A DNA stretch of 8,005 bases from Planctomycetia bacterium (lineage in GTDB: Bacteria > Planctomycetota > Planctomycetia > Pirellulales > UBA1268), in NCBI GenBank assembly GCA_010027105.1, contig RGVT01000109.1, positions 1 through 8,005 on the forward strand. Direction: 5' to 3'. The translations under genes and the position numbers were made by a program. This document shows, piece after piece, positions 1-5,447 of the stretch (its first letter is position 1; each line of letters opens with the position of its first letter). The notes beneath the pieces are model-generated. The model was given only the letters and a program-made list of their open reading frames with translations. It was not told where the DNA came from and searched no databases.

Positions 1-110
1 AACCGTGCGGCAGTAGCCGTCTTCCCCACCCCCTTGGGGCCCTCGATGGCAATCGCGGGCACGCCGCGAAGAAGCTCGCCAAGTTCGTCCAAAACCCTAG
101 GAAAATAGCT
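1..110 (-). CDS. P-loop ATPase, N-terminal fragment (probably COG1373/DUF4143 type), start uncertain
   Basis: Leftward reading of the first 110 bases gives a continuous frame beginning SYFPRVLDELGELLRG, then a hydrophobic strand VPAIAIEG and a clear Walker A loop, GPKGVGKTAT, before the window ends. Family knowledge: COG1373 ATPases with a C-terminal DUF4143 domain open with a 'PR..D..L..LL...PA..IEGPK.VGKT.TA' pattern, so this is my best guess; the DUF4143 part lies outside the window. The frame is open back to a TGA at 185-183 but contains no ATG. The only usual alternative starts are TTG at 92-90 and a GTG just before the Walker strand; both would cut into the recognisable N-terminus. The gene may use TTG or a rare start, or may be damaged. 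It runs divergently from vapBC in AT-richer DNA and looks accessory. Substrate and role are unknown. I am sure of the P-loop, less so of the family. Confidence 0.6.
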
Positions 111-143
111 TTTATTGCTCCCGGAGGACCTTTGTAGTGTCCG

Positions 144-199
144 TTTTATCGGCCTTCTAGTGGTCCATTTCTCGCCTTTATGTCAAGCCTTTTATCGGC
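144..199. repeat. Direct repeat of TTTTATCGGC (144-153 and 190-199)
   Basis: The 10-mer TTTTATCGGC occurs twice, with starts 46 bp apart, upstream of the leftward ATPase. Each copy is preceded by TGTC at a slightly different distance. It may be a regulator binding site or the trace of a small duplication; nothing further can be said from one locus. Confidence 0.3.
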
Positions 200-301
200 A
201 TTGGACAGGACGGCCAAACCACGGCTCATTCACGGTCGCCGGCGGCCGTCTTAAGAAGACTCGCGAACATTGAGCGTGAGTTTTCAAGTTTGACATCAAG
301 G
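175..301. repeat. 13-bp imperfect inverted repeat carrying TTGACA on both strands
   Basis: Reading leftward from 187 to 175 gives CTTGACATAAAGG. Reading rightward from 289 to 301 gives TTTGACATCAAGG. They match at 11 of 13 positions, and each contains a consensus -35 hexamer pointing outwards, one toward the ATPase and one toward vapBC. This suggests a divergent control region of about 110 bp. I found a good -10 box only on the rightward side. Confidence 0.4.
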
Positions 302-319
302 CATCACGCATCGTATGCT
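290..319 (+). promoter_or_regulatory. Predicted sigma70-type promoter of vapBC
   Basis: A perfect -35 hexamer TTGACA (290-295) is followed by an 18-nt spacer and TATGCT (314-319), which matches TATAAT at four of six positions. Transcription would be expected to start about 6-8 nt after the -10, near 326, immediately before the preferred vapB ATG at 327. This would make the message essentially leaderless. It also argues against the ATG at 315, which lies inside the -10 box. Confidence 0.5.
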
Positions 320-326
320 TCGATGC
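308..326. promoter_or_regulatory. Candidate VapB(C) operator palindrome over the -10 box
   Basis: GCATCG (308-313) and CGATGC (321-326) are exact reverse complements separated by seven bases that contain the TATGCT -10 box. Ribbon-helix-helix antitoxins such as VapB typically bind short palindromes in their own promoter, and the toxin-antitoxin complex tightens repression. The position is ideal for this. Six-base arms can arise by chance, so the operator role is inferred. Confidence 0.4.
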
Positions 327-572
327 ATGCGAACGACTCTCTCTTTGGATGCGGACGTAGCCTCGCGGATCGAGCAGTTGCGGCATGCGCTCGACAAGCC
401 GCTGAAGGAGCTGGTGAACGAAGCGCTGCGGCGGGGACTTGCCGGGATGCTCGAGTCGCGGCCACCGACTCCCTATCGGACGCAACCGGTCGATTTGGGC
501 CGGTGCCGGCTTCCGAATGTCGATGACGTCGCCGCAGCGCTCGCCGCGGCCGAGGGCGAAGACCACCGATGA
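327..572 (+). CDS. vapB: VapB-type ribbon-helix-helix antitoxin
   Basis: An 81-residue protein beginning MRTTLSLDADVASRIEQL, the usual N-terminus of RHH antitoxins: a short beta strand (TTLSL) that pairs in the dimer and contacts operator DNA, followed by two helices (about residues 8-38, ending NEALRRGLAGML). The tail YRTQPVDLGRCRLPNVDDV...AEGE is the toxin-binding region typical of the VapB group paired with PIN-domain toxins. I chose ATG 327 over ATG 315 because 315 adds four atypical residues and sits in the predicted -10 box. The gene overlaps vapC by 4 nt (ATGA), so the two are translationally coupled. The expected role is to neutralise VapC and repress the operon. RHH fold and pairing are clear; no partner specificity can be read from the sequence. 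Confidence 0.85.
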   Translation: MRTTLSLDADVASRIEQLRHALDKPLKELVNEALRRGLAGMLESRPPTPYRTQPVDLGRCRLPNVDDVAAALAAAEGEDHR

Positions 573-946
573 GACTGGTCGACGCGAACATCCTCGTCTA
601 CGACCGGCTCAGTGACGCCGTGCCCCTCGGCCTGCCGTGGCCGAGCCTTCTGGCGTTCGTGAGGCTCACGAGCAACCATCGGCTGTTCGAGCGCCCGGTG
701 AGCGTGTCCGCCGCGTGGCGACAGGTGGATGCCTGGCTCGCCTGTGAAGCCGCCTGGGTGCCGCATCCGACATCCCGCCATCGGGAAGTTCTGGGCGGCC
801 TGCTCGGAGCCTCCGGCCTTCGTGCCGAGCATGTCCCCGACGCCCATCTGGCGGCACTGGCACTGGAGCACGGCCTGGCGATTGCATCCGCAGACGCCGA
901 CTTCAGCCGCTTTCCCGGCGTCCGCCTGGAAAACCCGCTGCTCTGA
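569..946 (+). CDS. vapC: VapC-type PIN-domain toxin, apparently internally shortened
   Basis: A 125-residue PIN-domain protein. VapC toxins are Mg-dependent RNases, often cleaving tRNA or rRNA, held inactive by VapB. Visible hallmarks are the first acidic motif MRLVDANILVY (Asp5), the PWPSLLAFVRLTSN helix (about 24-36), PDAHLAALALEHG (Asp91) and SADADFSRFPG (Asp109/Asp111), then the typical C-terminus ENPLL. Odd point: relatives I know carry some 20 residues (a helix with a 'HH.....WL' pattern) between 'ILVYA' and '..SDAVPLGLPW'. Here VYD joins directly to RLSDAV, so the protein is shorter than the usual 135-145 and lacks most of helix 1. The reading frame is intact, which points to an in-frame deletion. 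The metal-binding aspartates remain, but the fold and antitoxin contact may be impaired. It starts inside the vapB stop codon. Confidence 0.8.
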   Translation: MRLVDANILVYDRLSDAVPLGLPWPSLLAFVRLTSNHRLFERPVSVSAAWRQVDAWLACEAAWVPHPTSRHREVLGGLLGASGLRAEHVPDAHLAALALEHGLAIASADADFSRFPGVRLENPLL

Positions 947-1159
947 TCAGCGTCCCCGCCATCAAGCCGGTCCGCGGTCGCCTGTGCGGTGGATTTTCCC
1001 TGTGCTCATCGCCTCGCCGAAATCGATCGTGTTCCTCGCGCTGGCCCTGGCGGGGATCGCGCGGACTCCGTGGGAACCGTGTTTCGCGGCAAGGGACTAC
1101 GGCTCCCGGCTGCACTCGCAGCCCTGATGCAAATGGCACATCGTCCTCGGGCGTCGTCG

Positions 1160-1188
1160 GTAGGTGCAGAGTGCCACTCTGCACCTAC
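1160..1188. repeat. Perfect 29-bp palindrome (14-bp arms, 1-nt centre)
   Basis: GTAGGTGCAGAGTG (1160-1173), C (1174), then CACTCTGCACCTAC (1175-1188) are exact reverse complements. As RNA this would fold into a strong hairpin. It is followed by GAGAGGGGGGAG, not a T-run on either side, so it is not a canonical intrinsic terminator. Possible identities are a dispersed palindromic (REP-like) element, a regulator site, or a Rho-independent-like end for vapBC 214 nt upstream. Arms of this length are very unlikely by chance. Confidence 0.8.
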
Positions 1189-1224
1189 GAGAGGGGGGAG
1201 CGTGCCAAAAATCTCATTCCAGCC

Positions 1225-1238
1225 GCCCGCGCGCGGGC
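1225..1238. repeat. 14-bp self-complementary GC palindrome
   Basis: GCCCGCGCGCGGGC is its own reverse complement. It lies 54 bp upstream of the thuA-like ATG. Composition is pure G/C, so chance is a realistic explanation; a binding site in the promoter region is possible. Confidence 0.3.
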
Positions 1239-1292
1239 CTAGGCTCACGGGTCTTTTCAGCACTCTTGCCCCCGGACGGGAACCACCACGCC

Positions 1293-2234
1293 ATGCAGCG
1301 GATTGCGACGCTTGCCCTTGCAATGCTTGCCTGGGTCCTCGCCTCCAGCGGCGAGGCGCTCGGCGCCGACGTCGCGGCCGCGCCGATCCGCGTGGTCGTC
1401 TGGGACGAGCGGCAGCCGGAGCAGAAGCAGGCGTACGACAACTTCCTCGGCAACGCGATCGCGGACGCGCTCGGCGGCCGGCCCGGCATCGAGGTGCGGT
1501 CGGTCGGCCTCGACGACGCCGAGGCGGGCCTCGCCCCGGCCCTCCTCGACTGGGCCGAGGTGCTCGTGTGGTGGAGCCACAAGCGCAACAAGGACGTGCC
1601 GGACGAGCCGGTGCGGGCGATCGTCGAGAGGGTGAAGGCGGGCCGGCTCCTGGTCGTGGGGATCCACTCGGCCCACTGGGCCAAGCCCTTCACGGCGCTC
1701 ATGGACGAGCGGGCGCGGCAAGACGTGCGGCGGCAGTTCGCCGACGTGCCGCCGGAGAAACTCGTCATCACCGAGGTGCCCGGGATGCGGACGGTGCCGA
1801 AGCGCGACGCCCGCTTCACCCCGTGCACCGACGTCGAACGCAAGCCGGACGGCACCGTGGCCGTCACGCTCCATCTGCCCGGCTGCATCTTTCCGGCGTA
1901 TCGCGGCGACGGGAAGCCGAGCACGGTGAAGGTGCTCGACCCGGCCCATCCGCTCGCCGCCGGCCTGCCCGACGTGTTCACGCTCGACCGCACGGAGATG
2001 TACGATGAGCCCTATCACGTGCCCGAGCCCGATTCGGTCGTGTGCGAGGAGACCTGGACCGCGGGGGAGCGGTTTCGCAGCGTGATGACCTGGCGGGTGG
2101 GCGACGGCCGCGTGGTCTATATCCGCCCGGGTCACGAGACGTTCCCGATCTGGAAGGACGACCGCATGCTGCGGCTCCTCGAAAACGCGGTCCGCTGGCA
2201 GCGGACCGACGTTGCACGGCAGCGGGGCGGATGA
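1293..2234 (+). CDS. Secreted ThuA-like domain protein
   Basis: A 313-residue protein with an N-terminal signal peptide (MQRIATLALAMLAWVLASSG, cleavage probably after EALGA at about 25), then a single ThuA-like domain with a class I glutamine amidotransferase-like fold. Motifs: IRVVVWDERQPEQKQAYDNF at the first strand, VLVWWSHKRNKDVPDE, VVGIHSAHWAKPF, and near the end VYIRPGHETFPIWKD. The family was named from ThuA of rhizobial trehalose utilisation. Planctomycete members are numerous, often exported, and thought to act in sugar metabolism, but no reaction is established for this type. I chose ATG 1293 because it starts exactly at the signal peptide; the frame stays open upstream to 1164 without family resemblance. 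A weak GGGAA lies upstream. It converges with the downstream dehydratase gene, leaving 8 nt between stop codons. Confidence 0.85.
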   Translation: MQRIATLALAMLAWVLASSGEALGADVAAAPIRVVVWDERQPEQKQAYDNFLGNAIADALGGRPGIEVRSVGLDDAEAGLAPALLDWAEVLVWWSHKRNKDVPDEPVRAIVERVKAGRLLVVGIHSAHWAKPFTALMDERARQDVRRQFADVPPEKLVITEVPGMRTVPKRDARFTPCTDVERKPDGTVAVTLHLPGCIFPAYRGDGKPSTVKVLDPAHPLAAGLPDVFTLDRTEMYDEPYHVPEPDSVVCEETWTAGERFRSVMTWRVGDGRVVYIRPGHETFPIWKDDRMLRLLENAVRWQRTDVARQRGG

Positions 2235-2262
2235 CCCCGCGGCTACGGGCTGCCGCCCGGGG
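2235..2262. terminator. Possible shared hairpin between convergent thuA-like and dehydratase genes
   Basis: CCCC GCGGC (2235-2243) and GCCGC CC GGGG (2252-2262) can pair around an 8-nt loop with a CC bulge. It lies directly after the thuA-like stop and spans the dehydratase stop codon. No T-run follows in either direction, so efficient intrinsic termination is uncertain; in DNA this GC-rich such a stem can also be fortuitous. Confidence 0.25.
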
Positions 2263-2608
2263 CGAGGGCGTCGATCTTCGCCGCCACGATGAAGTCGTTT
2301 TCCGAGAGGCCCCCGATGGCGTGCGTGAACATCTCCACCCAGGCGTTGCGGTAGCCTTCGAGGTGCAGGTCGGGGTGGTGCTGCTCACGCTCGGCCACCG
2401 CGCCGCAATTGTTCAAAAACCTGATCGCCTCGCGGAAGTTCTTGAACGTCCAGTCGCGGCGGATGCGCTCGCCGTCGTGGGTGAGCCGCCAGCCGGGCAG
2501 GTTCGCGAGCTGCGCCTCCGCCTCGGCGCGGGTGTACTTCGGCACGCCCCCCTCGCAGGGCACGCACTTCTTGGCGGTCAGGTCACAAGCGGCTTGGGGG
2601 GCATTCAC
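2243..2608 (-). CDS. phhB: Pterin-4a-carbinolamine dehydratase
   Basis: A 121-residue protein of the PCD/DCoH family. It dehydrates 4a-hydroxytetrahydrobiopterin, recycling the pterin cofactor of aromatic amino acid hydroxylases such as PhhA. The active-site block is intact: EQHHPDLHLEGYRNAWVEMF (residues 75-94; His77, His78, His82) followed by THAIGGLSENDFIVAAKID (95-113). The N-terminus carries the Cys-rich motif CDLTAKKCVPCEGG (Cys8, Cys15, Cys18) common in one bacterial/plant subgroup. The start is GTG at 2608-2606: no in-frame ATG exists nearby, and this codon gives the normal family length. A GGAG lies 14 nt upstream, rather far for a Shine-Dalgarno. The gene sits downstream of the BBP7 gene on the same strand, 122 nt away, and no hydroxylase is visible, so the physiological substrate is inferred from the family. 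The role could also be folate-related, as folC lies close by. Confidence 0.9.
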   Translation of the reverse strand: MNAPQAACDLTAKKCVPCEGGVPKYTRAEAEAQLANLPGWRLTHDGERIRRDWTFKNFREAIRFLNNCGAVAEREQHHPDLHLEGYRNAWVEMFTHAIGGLSENDFIVAAKIDALAPGGSP

Positions 2609-2650
2609 ATCAAAAAGTGTATCTCCATATCGCAGCGCGACCAGACGCCA

Positions 2651-2691
2651 GGCCCGGAGGGCCGGGTTCCTGCCAGGCGACGGAGGTCGCC
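2651..2691. repeat. Two adjacent GC hairpins between the BBP7 and dehydratase genes
   Basis: GGCCC-GGA-GGGCC (2651-2663) and GGCGAC-GGAG-GTCGCC (2676-2691) are back-to-back perfect short inverted repeats with GGA-containing loops. They lie between the BBP7 stop and the dehydratase start, and both genes run leftward. They may end the BBP7 transcript, protect mRNA ends, or be copies of a dispersed intergenic repeat. No T-run follows, so the terminator role is unproven. Confidence 0.4.
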
Positions 2692-2730
2692 CAAGCGACG
2701 GTCGGCAGGATGCCGAGCCGTCGCGTGAAC

Positions 2731-3936
2731 TCAATACCGTCCCTGAAACCCCGCGAAGCCGCCGTGCACGATCGTGCTCGAACCGGCGGTGACCCCGGAG
2801 AGATCGCCGGCGGTCGTGATCGTGGCCGGCCACTGGCCGTCGGCCTGGGCGATGTTGCCCACGCCCACCACGCGGTAGCCGATCCACAGGCTCCAGCGGT
2901 CGGTCACGTCCCACGCCACCGCCGTGTCGATCGAGCCGAGCCAGGAGAACACACCGAGCGTCGAGTGGACGTCGACCGGCGCGTTCGTCGCGGTGAACGT
3001 GGCCGGCGTGCCGGCGGCCGTGGCGAGCGTGGAGGTGTTCGTGATCTGGTTGCCCGCGAGGAGGAACTTGGGCACGAGGTCGAGCCGCAGCCGCGGCACG
3101 AACCGCCAGTCGAACTTCGCGCCCAGCTGGCCGCCGAAGAGGTTGTTGTTGGTGGCCGCCTGGAATTGCAGCGGGCTGCCCGACTGCCCCGACGACGTCG
3201 ACGCCGTGAGCACGTCCTGGAGCTCGAAGAACCGGAAGCCGGCCAGCCACATCAGGTTCACCGACCGCGTGGGCGTGGCGGGGTCGGGTGAGAGGAATTC
3301 CGGCCGCTGCCAGAGCGTGTAGAGGTAGTTGATCTCGACGTCGTTCACGAGGTCCGACCGCGTCACCTGCTGGCCGCTCGCGCCGAGCAGATAACTGTTG
3401 GCCGGCACGGCGCCCACCGTCGCGCCGCCCGCCTGCGGAATGGCGTTGAGGCCGGCCGCCGTCGCGTCGGCCTGCGAGCCCATGCCGTACACGCCCCAGT
3501 AGATGAATTCGAGGCCGTGGTGCTGCCGCGGGCCGAACCACCGGCCCACCTCGAGGTCGACGCCCCCCGGCCACGAGAGCCCGCCCGACGTCGTCGTGAG
3601 CTGCGTGCCGCCGGCGGGCTGCATCGTGGCGGTGCCGGCGGGGAGCGTGCGGGTCATCACGAGGCCGCTCGCGCCGGCGAACCAGCGCGGCCAGTCGGGG
3701 AGCCTCTCGCCGGCCCTGAACGGCGTGAACCCCGGCAAGCCTTCGGCCGCCGCCGGATCGGGCACGTACATCGGCGGCGGCTCGGCGACCTGCGGCAGCG
3801 CCGCCGGCGGCCCCGGCAGGGCTTCGACGGCCGGCGCCTGCCCGCGGGCCGGCGCGGCAGGCGCCGCGAGCACCACGGCCACCGCGGCGCGAATGCACGC
3901 CGCGAGGACACACCGGGAGCGGGCCGCAGGGCGCAT
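2731..3936 (-). CDS. BBP7 family outer-membrane beta-barrel protein
   Basis: A 401-residue exported protein resembling the BBP7/DUF1551 family, a beta-barrel group expanded in Planctomycetes. It has a basic N-terminus and hydrophobic stretch (CVLAACIRAAVAVVLAAPAAPA, first about 31 residues: signal peptide), then a Pro/Ala-rich linker. The start of the barrel is LPDWPRWFAGASGLVMTRTL. Repeated amphipathic strands follow, such as GGVDLEVGRWFGPRQHHGLEFIYWG, DVEINYLYTLW, NLMWLAGFRFFELQD, LGAKFDWRF and VTDRWSLWIGYRVVGV. The chain ends FAGFQGRY, and a terminal aromatic residue is usual for barrels inserted by the BAM machinery. I preferred ATG 3936 to the frame's first ATG at 4023: it begins the signal peptide, and GGTGGA sits upstream at good spacing. 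It is divergent from folC. Function is unknown; it is likely structural or a pore in the outer membrane. Confidence 0.8.
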   Translation of the reverse strand: MRPAARSRCVLAACIRAAVAVVLAAPAAPARGQAPAVEALPGPPAALPQVAEPPPMYVPDPAAAEGLPGFTPFRAGERLPDWPRWFAGASGLVMTRTLPAGTATMQPAGGTQLTTTSGGLSWPGGVDLEVGRWFGPRQHHGLEFIYWGVYGMGSQADATAAGLNAIPQAGGATVGAVPANSYLLGASGQQVTRSDLVNDVEINYLYTLWQRPEFLSPDPATPTRSVNLMWLAGFRFFELQDVLTASTSSGQSGSPLQFQAATNNNLFGGQLGAKFDWRFVPRLRLDLVPKFLLAGNQITNTSTLATAAGTPATFTATNAPVDVHSTLGVFSWLGSIDTAVAWDVTDRWSLWIGYRVVGVGNIAQADGQWPATITTAGDLSGVTAGSSTIVHGGFAGFQGRY

Positions 3937-4076
3937 GAGGGTCCACCGGGATCGAGGGCTCGGGGCGGGAGCGTCCGGGATGCCGTGGAGGGGGTCAAGC
4001 CCGCTTCCGCCGGCGGGCGGCACGGCTGGATAGACTCGACGGCCCCACTGCCCGCGGCCCCGGAAACCTGCACAGG

Positions 4077-5447
4077 ATGACGTCGAAGCGGCAAGATCGC
4101 GCCCGGCCCACGCGGGCCGAGGCCCTCGCCTGGCTCGACCGCCGGCTCAACTACGAGCGGGTGCCGCCGGGGCAGGGCACGTTCGCGCTTGCCCGCATGC
4201 GCGACCTGCTCGGGGCGCTCGGCAGCCCGCACGAGCGCGTGCCGGTCGTGCACGTGGCGGGCACGAAGGGCAAGGGCTCGACCACCGCGATGCTGGCGGC
4301 GATCCTCGGCGCGGCGGGGCACCGCGTCGGCCGTTATCTCTCGCCCCACGTGCACGCGCTCGAGGAGCGGATCGCCGTCGCCGGCCGGCCGATCTCCACG
4401 GCCGCGCTGCGCGAGGCGTTCGCCGCCGTGATGCCCGTCGTCGAGGCGCTCGACCGCCGGGCGGCGCGGCGCGCGGGCCGGGGGCCGACGTGGTTCGAAG
4501 TGCTGACCGCGGTGGCGCTCGTGCACTTCGCGCGGGCCCGGGTCGACGTGGCGGTGGTGGAGACGGGCCTCGGCGGGCGGCTCGACGCCACGAACGTGAC
4601 GCGGCCGGTGCTCTCGGTGATCACGAGCATCAGCCTCGACCACATGGCCCTGCTCGGCGACACGATCGGGAAGATCGCCGCCGAGAAGGCCGGGATCATC
4701 AAGCGCGGGGTCCCGCTCGTGAGCGGCGCCACGCATCCGGCGGCCCGGCGCGTGATCCGGGCCGTGGCGGCCCGGCGCCGCGCCCCCCTGTGCGAACTCG
4801 GCCGCGACTTCACGGCGACGGCCGTGACGGCCCCGGCGACGGTCCGCCGGCCGCTCGGCACGCTGGCCCTGCGGCTGCGGCTGCCGGGCGGGTCCGACGA
4901 GCGAACGTATGCCGTGGGGATGCCGGGGCGGCACCAGGCCGACAACGCGGCGCTCGCCGTCGTCGCGGCCCGCCGGCTCGACGCCCTCGGCATCGCCGCG
5001 CCCGAGCGGGCGATCGCCGCCGGCCTGCGTAGCACCGCGCTGCCTGCACGGGTGCAGGTGCTGTCGCGCCGGCCGCTGGTGGTCGTCGACGCGGCCCACA
5101 ACGCCGCCTCGATGGAGGCGCTCGTCGAGACGCTCGCGGCCCCGCTCGCCGCGCTCCGGCCGCGGGTGCTCGTGTTCGCCGCCAGCGCCGACAAGCAGAT
5201 CGACCGCATGCTCCGCGCGGCCGCCGGCCGCTTCGACCACGTCGTCGTCACCCGCTACGCCACGAACCCGCGGGCCGCGGAGGCGGAGTTCCTCGTCGCC
5301 GCCTGCCGGGCCGCCCGGATCGGCCCGGTGGAGGCGGCCGGCTCACCCGCCGACGCCGTCGCCAGGGCCCGCCGGATCGCCGGCCGGGAGGGGCTCGTGT
5401 GCGTCGCGGGCAGTTTCTTCCTCGCGGCCGAGATCGGCGTTGGGTAG
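4077..5447 (+). CDS. folC: Bifunctional dihydrofolate synthase / folylpolyglutamate synthase
   Basis: A 456-residue Mur-ligase-fold enzyme that adds glutamate to dihydropteroate and to folates, using ATP in the cytoplasm. Motifs in order: ATP-binding P-loop VAGTKGKGSTT (60-70), SPHVHALEERI (89-99), ETGLGGRLDATN (162-173), SISLDHMALLGDTIGKIAAEKAGIIK (184-209, with metal-ligand His189 and Lys204, which aligns with the carbamylated lysine of FolC), GRHQADNAALAV (284-295), then the Mur-ligase C-terminal domain starting at LPARVQVL and VVVDAAHNAASME (His341). The usual WPGR and DGAHN are here LPAR and DAAHN. A short N-terminal extension with basic residues precedes the domain. The start at ATG 4077 has only weak Shine-Dalgarno support (CAGG is adjacent). 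The 3' end overlaps the opposite-strand protease gene by 105 bp. It is divergent from BBP7 with about 140 bp between starts. Confidence 0.95.
   Translation: MTSKRQDRARPTRAEALAWLDRRLNYERVPPGQGTFALARMRDLLGALGSPHERVPVVHVAGTKGKGSTTAMLAAILGAAGHRVGRYLSPHVHALEERIAVAGRPISTAALREAFAAVMPVVEALDRRAARRAGRGPTWFEVLTAVALVHFARARVDVAVVETGLGGRLDATNVTRPVLSVITSISLDHMALLGDTIGKIAAEKAGIIKRGVPLVSGATHPAARRVIRAVAARRRAPLCELGRDFTATAVTAPATVRRPLGTLALRLRLPGGSDERTYAVGMPGRHQADNAALAVVAARRLDALGIAAPERAIAAGLRSTALPARVQVLSRRPLVVVDAAHNAASMEALVETLAAPLAALRPRVLVFAASADKQIDRMLRAAAGRFDHVVVTRYATNPRAAEAEFLVAACRAARIGPVEAAGSPADAVARARRIAGREGLVCVAGSFFLAAEIGVG

Larger units (their letters stand above)
947..1292. other. Intergenic stretch without a convincing gene
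   Basis: This 346-bp gap separates vapC from the thuA-like gene. Open frames exist on both strands, but none shows a recognisable domain or ribosome binding site. The notable contents are two palindromes (1160-1188 and 1225-1238), listed separately. A 41-codon frame from GTG 1002 with a hydrophobic run (IVFLALALAGIA) was considered and not called. Confidence 0.6.

Noticed and set aside
248..260. GTCTT-AAG-AAGAC mini hairpin upstream of vapBC
   Set aside because: Only five-base arms and no position that suggests a function; likely chance.
1002..1127. Small rightward frame from GTG 1002 (41 codons) with a hydrophobic run IVFLALALAGIA
   Set aside because: No ribosome binding site, no recognised family, and open frames of this size are expected by chance in DNA this G+C rich.
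1164..1292. Longer N-terminus for the thuA-like protein starting at ATG 1164
   Set aside because: This ATG lies inside the 29-bp palindrome, and the extra residues would precede a well-formed signal peptide that starts at 1293.
2609..3946. Leftward open frame continuous with the dehydratase and reaching up to 3946
   Set aside because: Over the BBP7 gene it is a low-complexity Arg/Gly-rich shadow; only the last 121 codons show PCD motifs, so the real start is the GTG at 2608.
3937..4023. Longer BBP7 start at 4023
   Set aside because: The extra 29 residues do not resemble a signal peptide, while ATG 3936 has a GGTGGA upstream and leads straight into one.
3657..5240. Long leftward frame of over 500 codons antisense to folC
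   Set aside because: Arg/His/Pro-rich composition typical of a shadow frame; folC on the other strand has all family motifs.
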